This document shows positions 9,408-19,085 of a DNA stretch of 24,208 nucleotides, in pieces. The stretch is from assembly GCA_030141605.1 (NCBI GenBank), contig JAQGDQ010000420.1, positions 178,501 through 202,708 of the forward strand, given 5' to 3'. Position 1 is the stretch's first letter; each line of letters opens with the position of its first letter. This DNA comes from Tubiluchus corallicola. Taxonomy: Eukaryota; Priapulida; Priapulimorpha; Priapulimorphida; Tubiluchidae. The notes under the pieces are model-generated. The model was not told where the DNA came from. It saw nothing but the letters and a program-made list of their open reading frames with translations, and made no database searches. The translations under genes were made by a program, and so were the position numbers.

Positions 9408-10032
9408 TTAAAGGAACACAGTACGATTTTTCATACACTAACCCATTTTCAAGTCCTATAAAAAGTACACATTTTAACACAATTAATACTGCAAAAGTTT
9501 TTCTGATAATTAAATAATATATTAAAAACGTAATTAACGGCGAGTGAGCCCAACTATTGATGACATCACAAACTAACATAATTTTCAACAGCAAAAATAT
9601 TCCACGAGTGTGTTGCACATGTTGAAAGAGAAAATTGAAGTACAGTGCTACTGCAAGATATTCAGTGTGTTGTACTAAAACTAGGCAAGTTTTAAGATAA
9701 AAATTCAAATTTCACATTTACCGCTGTACTCACGCATGAGCTATCTAACGTGTGTAGTTCGTCACAAACTAGCACATCTGAACTGAGAGGTACAGGCGTA
9801 CAGCACCTGCTTTTTTGTGCAATGCGTTTTCGAAATGCAGGTGCTAGTGCCTCTCTAACTAGCGAATGGCGAAATGCATGTAACAGCGAAGAACTAGTGG
9901 CGCGAAGAAATTGTGTTTGTGTGGTAATAATTCTTTCACGTAAATCATTTTTGAAAAAATAGTATGTTTCCTTTCAATATTTTAAAGAGTATATTGACCT
10001 ACAGTTTAACATTGGGTCCGTTTTTGCTTTAA
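9408..10032. mobile_element. MITE-like dispersed repeat, copy A
   Basis: This block of about 620 bp is repeated in the same orientation at 23048-23659, with strong matches such as GAGCCCAACTATTGATGACA and CTTTCAATATTTTAAAGAG. TTAA stands at both ends (9408-9411, 10029-10032). The outermost bases are imperfectly inverted (AGGAACACAG against AGCAAAAACG). A TTAA target and short imperfect termini would fit a piggyBac- or Kolobok-derived MITE, but the inverted repeat is weak. No coding capacity is recognised. Confidence 0.6.
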
Positions 10033-10325
10033 AGTTAATCACAAGAAGATATAAACGTATCTTGTACAGTATCAAGATGGTGCCCAGTGAATCGACTGAA
10101 CGATGAAATGTCACAATGATCCAGTGATATGCCACACAGCCACCACAACCACAGGGCTACTATGCTACGCCCGTTTTCCTGGACCCATGTTGGTATACCA
10201 TACTTATATATAGCAGGTACCGTCGTTCTCTGAACGGAAGCCATGCAGACACGTTCCTTATATATAACGTCGGATTTGCAATGAAACGTAGAGTAAAATT
10301 TATTCTGTTTGTATAGTGGGTAGTA

Positions 10326-10655
10326 TGTTGTGTGAACCGTGTGTAGCTGTTTATAGATGTTTGAGGAATGGCAGAGCTATTAAGACTTTATTTATAAAAT
10401 AACACGTTTATTAAATATCGACACAATAAGTATAGTATATATAGCAATGCCAAGGCACCTGATCTAGCGAGTGAGACGCTCCAGCTTCCAGGTCCAATGT
10501 CAGACTCAACTCTCCTGCCGGGCTGGGGCTGTCTGCCTCATATACGTGAGCAGCCTGACAGTGTGCAGCCTGACAACTGGCACAATTCTCCACCCACGCT
10601 ATCACGTGGTACCACTCCTTAGCTGGTTTTCTATTGTGAGCATCTTATTAACATA
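10326..10655 (-). mobile_element. Possible solo LTR, minus strand
   Basis: Read on the minus strand, this GC-richer block has a CTATATATACTATAC TATA-like box, then AATAAA about 35 bases later, then a TTATAAATAAAG tract. It also holds a direct repeat of GCAGCCTGACA near 10550-10575. TGTT/AACA-type ends can be placed at 10326 and 10655, but no target duplication is seen. A promoter plus poly(A) signal within 100 bases suggests an LTR; the boundaries are guesses. Confidence 0.3.
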
Positions 10656-11069
10656 ATTGTTTCATATAATCTCCTGCTCTTAGTATAGTTTAACAGGTTC
10701 TCTTTACTCGTAGAATCTGATGTACTATGTCAAAGTCACGAGCCGAGTTTCATTTAGTCACAATGCTGCATAATATCTGCTGTAGATACAAACGTATTTT
10801 AATCATTACAATATTGAGTCCATCCATCTTGTACAGTTTTCCTTTCGATAATGTAACTGATTATTTAACTAATGAAATTCTCTTAACTACAAATGTTATT
10901 TTAATTAATAATGAATTGTTTATGAAATAATTGCAATGGAATAAACGTAATGCACCATTACATGACGTCATATACGCGCAACGTAAATCAGGGAAAGAAA
11001 ACGAAATGTTAAATTACGTCCTAAAAACTTTCCACGCAAATCTATATTACTTAGCATTTCACTTACCTA
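10656..11069. other. No recognisable feature
   Basis: AT-rich unique sequence. I see no exon-like segment with splice signals, no repeat shared with the rest of the window, and no RNA gene. Confidence 0.5.
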
Positions 11070-11460
11070 CTGGAAAGACCTAAGTAATTAGATTAATAAT
11101 TTAAAATGTTTGTGCCAATTGGCAAAATGTCGCCGATTCGCCCTCCAGGGTGCACCACTCACTAACCACAAACGTATTTTTCATCTTATTGACAAGATTC
11201 AGTGATTTAAAATTTTACTTAATTAGCAACATGTATGCTACGAATGCTCTGATTATTTTTTCAAACTTTACTCAATGTTATCTAAACTTGTTTCAAACGA
11301 CCTGCCATTAAAATGCCTGCACCTAACGATCATTACGGGAGTTTAGATTTTAAACAAGTTTTATACAGCGTTACTGCTGACGCAAACCATGCATGTAAAA
11401 AGGTAGTAAGTGGTATAAAACTTCAAGATGATTTTTTAAGCTTATATAAGTGGAGCGTTT
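11070..11460 (+). repeat. Dispersed repeat R3, copy 1
   Basis: This matches the reverse complement of about 23800-24208. Shared words include ATTATTTTTTCAAACTT, GTTATCTAAACTTGTTTCAA, GTGCACCACT and AAGTTTTATACAG. Divergence is moderate, with several small indels. No ends with inverted repeats are visible, so the class is unknown; it may be a fragment of a larger element. Confidence 0.65.
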
Positions 11461-11549
11461 TCTTATGATGAATCGTTTAGGAAATAATTACATTATATTT
11501 CTCGCAGCATGTCATCTAGCACACACTAAATAGAACACTAAAATAATAC

Positions 11550-11834
11550 TGTAACAAGTTTTATTATCAGCACTTTATTATAACAAAAAAGGGGGAAGAA
11601 AATAGTCAAATCTAACTAGGTAACAGCACTTATACTAGACAGAGAAGCACCTGTGTAAGAAATCAAAGCTGTGCAGATCTCTACACGCTTTTATACTGCC
11701 ATTGCAGGTCAGCTGGCTTCTCACACCACGTGTAGGCCCAAACCAAACAAAAAGTGCCAGTCGCTGCTGTTAACCTGCAAGCAGGGCGTGCAGAGGATCC
11801 TATGCCAGGCCCGACTACAGGCGCCTTCGTAACA
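11550..11834 (-). mobile_element. Solo LTR, minus strand
   Basis: The 285-bp block starts TGTAACAAG and ends CTTCGTAACA on the plus strand, so on the minus strand it runs TGTTACGAAG ... CTTGTTACA, the TG..CA form of an LTR. On the minus strand it has a good TATA box (GCAGTATAAAAGCG at about 11686-11699) and two AATAAA signals close to its end (about 11560-11580). No internal retroelement sequence adjoins. The flanking 5-mers (AATAC; ATATT or AATAT depending on the cut) are only a near match, so the target duplication is not secured. Confidence 0.6.
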
Positions 11835-11839
11835 ATATT

Positions 11840-12145
11840 ACTACCTTTATTAACTTCATAGAAAGTTTAGTTAGAGAAATCTTTCTCAACTTCTGTTTGG
11901 TTACAAACTTAAATGCACGTATTCTATCATCTGTACAATGATTTATGATTTCATTTACTGTCGTAAATGTGATATTACTAGTAATAAAAATCATATATAT
12001 GGTAAGAAAAGCAAGAACAAAAGTGACTTATTAGCGACCTAGATACGCCCCAAGTTCAAAAATTCTTTAATTTTTTCGCTTTTATCTCGTAGTCAAACTT
12101 ATTCGTATTTTGTGCATAACACTTTTTCATTCCTACAGCGTGAAA
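11840..12145. other. No recognisable feature
   Basis: AT-rich sequence between the solo LTR and the 92-bp duplication, with no exon signal or shared repeat seen. Confidence 0.5.
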
Positions 12146-12329
12146 AATCAATATTTGCACTAAGAGTTTCCATAATTTCTTCAAGTTTATCTAGAATGAT
12201 TAAAAAGGCCTCGCATCATCAGCGTGTTAACCCTTCAAATCAATATTTGAATTAAGAGTTTCCATAATTTCTTCAAGCTTATCTAGAATGATTAAAAAGG
12301 CGACGCATCACCTGCGTATCAACCCGTCA
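12146..12329. repeat. 92-bp tandem duplication
   Basis: Two head-to-tail copies (12146-12237 and 12238-12329). Both begin AATCAATATTTG, contain GAGTTTCCATAATTTCTTCA and TCTAGAATGATTAAAAAGGC, and differ at scattered bases. Confidence 0.85.
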
Positions 12330-14190
12330 ATTGAAAACGCGTTTAACACACATTATTCATACTTGTTAAACACTTTACTGCTCAGTTCAAACAAATTTGG
12401 GTGGAGACCAGATGTCAATTTCGGCAAAGATGATATAAACGGTGCATAAACCTGTCTTTTTTATCTTAAAACGCAATCTTTGAGTGGATTCGTAGGTGAA
12501 TTATGCCCTACTAAAACGAGCGTGCAACTATTGAGAATGCACAACCAGACCTGTGTACCCCTGGATCATACGCCCCGTCAGGCATCACTAAATTCAATAG
12601 AAAAGTTGGACAGAACTCGAAAAAGCTGTTGCTGTCAGTGTGCCTGCGGGTAGATAACAACTCCATTACTTCAAATGCGGGTCACTGAGTGTGGTCAGTC
12701 TCTGGCGGTGTTCTCTTACAACTTGGTCGAACTGGCCAGTGCAAAATCTGGTAGCCACAGCTGTTGACCACTGCCTGAGCTCGAGAGTGACCAACAGGAG
12801 GTATCAGGATTCACCCATATCGGATGTGTTCATCGAATACGTTGGGTTTAAAGTGAAAGTTTTCTCTCGACAAGGAAAAGGCATACATACAGCCAGTGGT
12901 TGCTTTTGAAGAGAAAGTTTTAAACATCTTACAAACTTTTGGAATTACTGCTGTCCATTTTGGAAAGATATCTCCATTTACATAGTCTAAGAACTTGAAG
13001 CCACGAACAGAAACAATAGAAGAACTTGTTTGTGTAAACTTTGTGACCTAAATCACTTCCTAACAAGGTACGATATTTTGTTTTATTTTTAATATTTTAA
13101 TGTGTCGCTTGTTGTGTTTTAAGATAGGCAGTGTTTTGTTAACCTTAAATAACATTTTCATAACAATGCTAAGTTTACAAGAACTATATCTCTTGTTTAT
13201 GTATGACTAATTGCCAAAAGTATTATTTTTACGTTTTTTTAGTAAAATTACCGTATGAAAGTACAATCATTATGTTGATAAAGAGCTAATATAAGGATTT
13301 TAAGCCTATGAATTGATATAGGATCTTCTGACCGCTGGTCAAGCTTGTTAATAATTACGCCACTGGACGCCAGTTAACAGATCAGCTCATCCGGGTTTTT
13401 AAATTGTCACAGTAAAGGTTCCACGTTCGACTATTAGGCTATGTCAGATTTTTTGTTATAATCTAACATTTATAATTGATGGTAACGTTTAATAATATGA
13501 CTTTAGCCCTTCCAAACGTATAAATAACATTTAATGGGCAGAACTGCAGGCGTTTGTCAATAAATGCCATTATTTTACTGTTCATTGCAGACTAAATTAG
13601 CACATATTTCAAGACAACTGCAGTGAAAAAACGTTACTTGAAATGCCTTAGGCAGCCTATGCGATAATGCAAGGTGGATTACCATTGTCTTAAATTGTGT
13701 CAGCACCCAAGTAACGTTGGCAAGGCGTCTTATGCCAAGATTTAATCACTACTTCGGTTAGAAGACGTTTAAATATGTGGCTTAAAACAAAACACTGGTG
13801 CGTCAAATACCGAATTAATGTTTTTGTCGCAAAATACAGTTTGATAAACTGCAAAAGCCTTATTAGCTGCAAGAGACTTGCTTCAATTATCTCGTTAAAT
13901 ACAGGCGCAATCATTGCTGTATACAAACAGTCGTTCTGTAGGTTGGCAAGAGTTAATAGATACATTATTGACATTGAAAAGTACAGTGTTGATGAGGTTG
14001 CGCCCGCCTGGAAGGTGACCCCCCCACGTTGTTTAACAAGAACTAAACATCTTACATTCGGTTCTTACTTTAGTTTAAACATAATTTATTATAGGATTGG
14101 ATCAGACAGTTTGAACAACATGATTTAGAATCCTCACCACAACAAACTATACACACTATTTACAAGAACATTTACAGTAAGAATAGACTA
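12330..14190. other. Long interval without a recognised gene
   Basis: Several modest open frames occur (for example 12691-12909 +, 13775-14128 +, 13690-13974 -) but none resembles a protein family I know, none shows coding-like composition, and the last two overlap on opposite strands. A C7 run lies at 14020-14026. The interval is probably intergenic DNA or the first intron of the transporter gene, since the 5' untranslated exon of that gene is not located. Confidence 0.45.
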
Positions 14191-14191
14191 T

Positions 14192-14360
14192 AACTGCTTT
14201 GTACATTAAGAGAAGGCTTATTAGGGTACATTGATAAAGTTTCTTTTATTAGTAAGACTTTGACAAGTGTTTGAAAATAAAGCTAAAGAAATTGAACTGC
14301 TTTGTACATTAAGAGAAGGCTTATTAGGGTTCATTGATAAACTTTCTTTTATTAATAAGC
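14192..14360. repeat. 103-bp-period tandem duplication upstream of the transporter start
   Basis: AACTGCTTTGTACATTAAGA starts at 14192 and again at 14295, followed each time by GAAGGCTTATTAGGGT and a CATTGATAAA[GC]TTTCTTTTATTA tract. The second copy is partial. The repeat ends about 150 bp before the transporter start codon. Confidence 0.85.
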
Positions 14361-14514
14361 CCCAGTTATTTAGCTCTGGTCGCCAATGTTGAAATTATTA
14401 AAGTTAATTTTGTGTCCAGAGGCACAAATATGGTCATTTATGTGCCTGTAATACAAATTGGCTTTGATGAATTCATCTTTGTCCTTCATTTTCAGCTGAC
14501 AGTCAGTCGTCATC

Positions 14515-14871
14515 ATGTCTTCAGATTCTGAAGCTCAAATCAACACGTTCTCAATTGCTGATTACTGCGTCTTCGCCGGCGTCTTGGTCGTTTCTATGAG
14601 CATTGGAATTTACCATGGCTGCACGGGTGGTCGCCAGAGAACAACCAATGAGTTCTTCATGGCCAACAGAAGCATGAATTGGTTACCTGTGGCACTGTCA
14701 CTACTGGCCAGCTTCATGTCGGCCATTACTCTCCTTGGAACGCCAGCAGAGATGTATCAGTACGGAACTCATTATTGGATGATTGCTCCAAGTTACATCT
14801 TCACTATATTTATCAGTACGCATTGTTTCTTGCCAGTGTTTTACAGATTCAAGATTACCAGCGCGTATGAG
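14515..14871 (+). CDS. SMCT-like SLC5 sodium-coupled solute transporter, coding exon 1
   Basis: This is the first coding exon (119 codons) of a sodium/solute symporter, SLC5 family, closest to the sodium-coupled monocarboxylate group (SLC5A8/SLC5A12). It starts at ATG 14515. A TTTTCAG acceptor at 14495 suggests that 19 nt of leader (14496-14514) and the ATG share an exon after a 5'UTR intron. Three membrane segments are visible at about residues 16-36, 53-72 and 86-107. The second carries the family-type run LPVALSLLASFMSAITLLGT then PAEMYQYG. The exon ends FKITSAYE|GTAAGT in phase 0. The protein would sit in the plasma membrane and import small organic anions with sodium. The exact substrate cannot be read, since SLC5A6-like vitamin carriers are close relatives. 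Confidence 0.9.
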
Positions 14872-15027
14872 GTAAGTACTGGCGCGTTCAGACGTGTCAC
14901 TCGGGTCTCTTATCTATAGCATTCTGGGTTATAGTGTTGTTTCCATGATAAGTAATATGTAAAAGCTTTGAAGAAGATGCTAACAGGTATCTCCTGTCAT
15001 TGTGAAATTAGTTGTAAGAAGTGGGAA

Positions 15028-15108
15028 TGAATTCAAGTGTTCACAAGTGTTCACAAGCGTTCATAAGTGTTCACAAGCGTTCATAAGTGTTCACAAGCTT
15101 TGTTTAGG
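15028..15108. repeat. Short GTTCACAAG minisatellite
   Basis: Reiterated 11-mers GTTCACAAGTG / GTTCACAAGCG / GTTCATAAGTG arranged partly as a 22-bp dimer, in intron 1 of the transporter gene. Confidence 0.8.
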
Positions 15109-15252
15109 ACGATAAAATATCTCAGTTATAACTTGCTATACTTGGCGTATGCATTCTGTGTGTTTATATTGTACAGAAGTCTCTATTGCTTGTGCTTCTT
15201 ACGAGAAGGAAGAATAAAACGATCAAACTAGCCGTTAAATTTTGTCGAACAC

Positions 15253-15318
15253 ACGGTGTAGTCTAATGGTAAACCACCCCCTGTCCGTCTGCGAGGTCGT
15301 GAGTTCGACACTGTGACC
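15253..15318 (+). repeat. tRNA-derived SINE head
   Basis: GGTGTAGTCTAATGGTAAAC fits a tRNA D-arm/A box. GTGAGTTCGACACTG at 15299-15313 fits a B box. The spacing of about 45 bases is right for tRNA. The acceptor stem does not pair well and CT-rich sequence follows, so a retroposon head is more likely than a tRNA gene. Confidence 0.6.
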
Positions 15319-15520
15319 TTACTGTCTCCCTCCTTCCACTCGCTCTCCTTTCCTGTCCTTTCAAATGCTGCTTTCTCTGTTTTCGACTCCCCTTCCTCTT
15401 CTCGGCTCTCTTCCTCTTTCCTCCTCTTCGCTCAGCTGTTCTTTCGCTCCCAACCTCACCTTTCTTCTCTCTTCTGCTCTTGTCTTAACGTCTCGCTCGC
15501 TACTTCATCCCCCCCCCCAA
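15319..15520. repeat. Polypyrimidine tract
   Basis: A roughly 200-bp stretch composed mainly of CTTCCTCT-type words ending in a C9 run (15510-15518). It probably forms the body of the tRNA-headed repeat just upstream, or an expanded CT microsatellite. Confidence 0.6.
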
Positions 15521-16434
15521 ATAACAGTATACCAATGGCTTTAAAAATCGAACCTGCTATTGCCTTGCCTGGCGCGTTGTGTTCAGGGTAAAAGTGGTGT
15601 AATGATAGTCACTGTTACGTAGCTTAGAATTGTTACTTGCAGTCGGCAGAAGCTCATTGTAAGAAAATCATTTTCGTGTAATTTCATCTGCCTTCTTTGA
15701 ATGGCTCCGTTACCTCTTCTGTTTTCTGGAAACATCTAGTAAGTCCCTTCACCAAATTTTCAAAAAAAAAAACGGAAAAACTGTTTTCTCTATCCAAGAA
15801 GAGCGGTCTGAGGGAGTAACTTGAAATTTAGAATAGACACATTAAAGGCATTTTATTATTCTGTAGAAGGAAAAAATTGCGCCTAGAAAGTAAGACCTGC
15901 TCGTCTTGGAAAAAACAGAATTTAGTAGGTTATTGTGTGAGCTCAAGCGAGACAGTGTTGCCAAACACCATGTCACTTAGCAGCTCAAACCTCCAAGTCC
16001 GGTGCAAACTGCTGCGATTGTAAGGTCAAAAGAATAGTGGACTAGCCTAACTGTTCACTTGTATAGGAGCTGCTCATTACGTATTTGTAACGCGCTTGCT
16101 GATTGGTTAAAGTGGATGCACCCCTTGACTTACTGCGTTTATCTGAAAATTTCAGCGAAAATGAAGTTCTTCAAAATAGAATTTTATTGCTGACCGGTTT
16201 CCAACAATTATTTCTGTTCATTATCAACGCATCTAAAAATAAAGAAATGGGGAGTTTAGTGACAAAATGGCAGCTCCCTAGTTTTGAGTTTTGTTTTTAC
16301 TGACATAATGTTTTATGTTGTGGATTGGCAAAATATTAATCAACATTATGTAGGCTGTAAGGTCAATGTTAAAATATCCTCAAAAAAATCAAACAACATC
16401 TGGCAGCAGGAGTTTCCAATTATCCACACAATTT
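15521..16434. other. Intron 1 sequence without recognised feature
   Basis: No exon-like segment, repeat or RNA gene is recognised. An A10 run is near 15763. The 16103-16303 frame is AT-rich without family resemblance. Confidence 0.5.
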
Positions 16435-16439
16435 AGAGC

Positions 16440-16770
16440 TAACCCCAACCCTAATCCTAATCCTAACCCCAACCCTAATCCTAACCCCAACACTAATCCT
16501 AACGCAACCCTAATCCTAACCCTAATCCTACCCTTAACCCTAATCCTAACCACAACCCTAACTCTACTCCAAACCCTAGCCCCAACTCTATCCCTAACCC
16601 TAACACAATTTATACCCAAACCCTAATCCTAACCCAAACCTTAATGCTAACCCTTGTCCAAACCTTAATATTAGCCCCAATCCTAAGCCTAACCCTAACC
16701 GCAACACTAATCCTAACCCAACCATAACCCCAACTACAACCCTAATCCTAACCCTAATCCTAATCTGCTT
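16440..16770. repeat. Degenerate telomere-like (CCCTAA)n array, interstitial
   Basis: About 330 bp of six-base words CCCTAA, CCTAAT, CCTAAC and CCCCAA in one orientation on the plus strand, that is, TTAGGG-type on the minus strand. Many units are mutated. It lies in intron 1 of the transporter gene. The frames across it (Asn-Pro runs and Leu-Gly-Arg-Val runs) are artefacts of the repeat. Confidence 0.85.
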
Positions 16771-17078
16771 CACAACGAATTTGTTGTGTGGGGGAATTAT
16801 AAACTTTACCATGACATTTGACTATGAAATACTGAAATACTTTTCCTTTCTACGTTCTCGTAAAATGTCTTTGATTTTAGATGCTTTGATAATGAACAGA
16901 AATCATCCAAAAGTTATCAGTTATCGGCTAAAAGTGAACCAGTTTCATGAGAAAGCCGTCAAGAACCAAACTGTTATTAAAATTAGCCGTGTTTAAGTCC
17001 TTAACATAATAATCTTATTACTTATTATGTAGAAATGAAGACAAATGTTGATTTATATAAAAAACGATCTTGTTTTAG

Positions 17079-17147
17079 TATTTGGAACTGCGCTACAAAT
17101 GCAAGTTGGTGAGAACGTTGGGATCTGTTACTTTCTCCATACAAATG
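17079..17147 (+). CDS. SMCT-like SLC5 transporter, coding exon 2
   Basis: This 69-nt phase-0 exon is flanked by TGTTTTAG and GTACGC. It encodes YLELRYKCKLVRTLG then SVTFSIQM. YLELR after a preceding YE is the conserved loop after the third membrane segment in SLC5 proteins. It joins exon 1 without a frame change. It is too short and lacks an ATG, so it is invisible as an open reading frame. Confidence 0.9.
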
Positions 17148-17199
17148 GTACGCTATTCATAAACAAATTTCATAATTAATTATAGGTATTATAATTACA

Positions 17200-17645
17200 T
17201 TTATTATTATCATCGTTGTCGTCGTCGTCATCATCGTCATCATCATCTTCATCATTGTCATAATCATCATCATCATCATGATCATCATCTTCTTCTTCTT
17301 CACCATCTTCATCATCATCACCTTCATCATTATCATCATCATCATCATCTTTATCATAATCATCATCATGATCATGACCATCATCTTCTTCTTCTTCACC
17401 ATCTTCATCATCATCACCTTCATCATAATCATCATCATCTTCATCATTATCAACATCATCATCGTCATAATCATCATCATCGTCATTATCATCACCATCA
17501 TCATCATCTTCATCATAGTCATCATCATGATCATCTTCACCATCTTTATCATCATTATCTTCATCATCTTCATCATCATCATCATCATCATCATCGTCAT
17601 CATCTTCGTCGTCACCATTGTGATTATTATGATGATTATTATTGT
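17200..17645. repeat. CAT/ATC-rich block with a 96-bp superperiod
   Basis: A long trinucleotide array of TCATCATC-type words. A composite unit with TTCTTCTTCTTCACCATC recurs 96 bp apart (CACC at 17301 and 17397), showing amplification of a higher-order unit. It is in the intron between transporter exons 2 and 3. Long Met- or Ile-rich frames on the two strands are repeat artefacts. Confidence 0.9.
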
Positions 17646-17803
17646 TTTATTGTGACAATTATTCAAAAACTTAAAAATATTCACTTTAGTAAGCATCTGT
17701 GTTACCCGTCATTATTAAAGATAAGAATATAGGAAATTTTTTAATCAAAAGTTTATTGCATGATTTATTGCTGGGGTGTAAAACGTATTTTGTTTACTTT
17801 CAG

Positions 17804-17855
17804 ATACTGTATATGGCAATTGTACTTTACGCCCCAGCCTTGGCACTGAACGCAG
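17804..17855 (+). CDS. SMCT-like SLC5 transporter, coding exon 3
   Basis: A 52-nt exon between TTACTTTCAG and GTAAGT, phase 0 to phase 1. It encodes ILYMAIVLYAPALALNA, the fourth membrane segment with the YAPALALN signature typical of the SMCT branch of SLC5. It continues exon 2 directly. Confidence 0.92.
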
Positions 17856-17989
17856 GTAAGTAAACTATTTTAAAGTACCAAAAATGTAGGGTAAACAATG
17901 TATACATACTCAGCAATCGAGTTATTTGACAAAATATTTATTTGTTCTATGACATTACATACCACAATCCTGGTACAGATTATACAAAA

Positions 17990-18360
17990 CAAGGCATCAT
18001 TGATAAATCTTTAGAGCTGATGTCAACATAGCACTGTCTATTATCTTTTTTCCTACCATTTCCACAAACACATCCTTCTACCCTTCCTGTGTGATCTAAC
18101 CTTTCTCCCAGTTCTTTTTTTGTTCACTCATCCATTCTTATCGAGTTCACGTGACAGTGGGCTTACACAAGCCTTTGCTTTTCTAGCCCACTGCAGTACA
18201 ATTATTCTTTTATGAAAACGATAGTGTATGAAACATAATCATCTAATACAGTATGACGTAATAATTTTAACGTCACTGTTTGCTTAATGTCATTATATTG
18301 TACTGAATGTGAAAATAATAAACTAAACTAAAAAACTAAAAACTAAACTACATAAAGCTA
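17990..18360 (+). mobile_element. LINE-like 3' end with stem-loop and A-rich tail
   Basis: The segment ends in GTACTGAATGTGAAAATAAT followed by an AACTAAACTAAA-rich tail, a common form of invertebrate LINE 3' terminus. It contains a perfect 9-bp stem, CAGTGGGCT (18155-18163) and AGCCCACTG (18185-18193), with a 21-base loop, like the 3' hairpins used for template recognition. No coding part remains. The left limit is arbitrary. Confidence 0.45.
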
Positions 18361-18564
18361 AATATCTTCGGCTAGTAACAAAAAAAGAGTTATTTTCATT
18401 ATAGGGAAAAGTTTTCTCCAAACGTGTATTTGAACCCGTGACATCTGGGTTGTACTTGTAGAAATGTCAGTTGGAATGCATAGCATACGACATGGCAACG
18501 GTCAAATTCAAAGTCAAACACAAAATAATTTATTGATTTAACATATATGATAATATATATATAT

Positions 18565-18811
18565 TGTTATGAGTTGGAATTGGTTACACAAAACATGGTG
18601 AATAAACGGAGATGCATTTGCGACATTACTTCATTTTTAGTGCCAGTAAACACAAATTAACAAAAACAAAACATCAGGGCTGTCAACCTGAGCAGCCGCC
18701 ATTACTTCCACCTCAATAACAACTCTCACTAACTAGGTCAAAAGCAAGTACAGAACACAGGTGAGAAGCCAACCTGGCGCTTAAATTAAAATCGGCAGGC
18801 GGGTCATAACA
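18565..18811 (-). repeat. 3' LTR of the Gmr1-like element
   Basis: The 247-bp LTR has terminal inverted TGTTATGA ... TCATAACA. Immediately outside on the element's inner side (18812-18826 plus strand) is TCTCACCCCCCATAA, the complement of a polypurine tract, as expected next to a 3' LTR. About 208 bp are shared with the truncated copy at 20819-21028, with only two substitutions that I count by eye. Confidence 0.85.
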
Positions 18812-18856
18812 TCTCACCCCCCATAAGAAAAAAAACTTTGTTTTTTTTGTTTAGGT

Positions 18857-19083
18857 TTACTTTAAACAGTATCTTGATAAGGTGTCCGCTAACACATTGT
18901 CTTTACCCTTGACATGTACAATAATTAAATCATACTGTTGGAGGAACAGACTCCATCGCAATAAACGTTGATTCTTATTTCTGAATCTGTGTAAAAATGT
19001 CAATGGATTATGGTCCGTAAATACAACAGTGGGTGAGTGATTACAAGTAACATAAAGCTCGAAATGTTGCATAGCCAAACTGA
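18857..19083 (-). pseudogene. RNase H C-terminal fragment of the LTR element
   Basis: This open frame of about 73 residues contains LAMQHFELYV, VVFTDHNPLTFLHRF, RNKNQRLLRWSLFLQQYD and VKGKDNVLADTLSRY, the usual C-terminal RNase H blocks of Ty3/gypsy polyproteins. The N-terminal catalytic residues are missing. It is fused at about 19083 to the integrase core start, and a stop precedes the polypurine tract. Confidence 0.85.
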
Positions 19084-19085
19084 GT

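Noticed and set aside
13690-14128. Frames of 117 (+) and 94 (-) residues
   Set aside because: They overlap on opposite strands, have no recognisable motif or splice support, and have AT-rich non-coding composition.
16366-16812. Asn-Pro and Leu-Gly-Val-Arg repeat proteins
   Set aside because: They are readings of the degenerate telomere-like array; the six-base period gives open dipeptide frames.
17157-17696. 179-residue Met/Ile-rich and 125-residue Ile-rich frames on opposite strands
   Set aside because: Both are translations of the CAT/ATC trinucleotide array.
18420-18500. tRNA gene on the minus strand
   Set aside because: Only a B-box-like word is present; there is no A box or cloverleaf that I can support.
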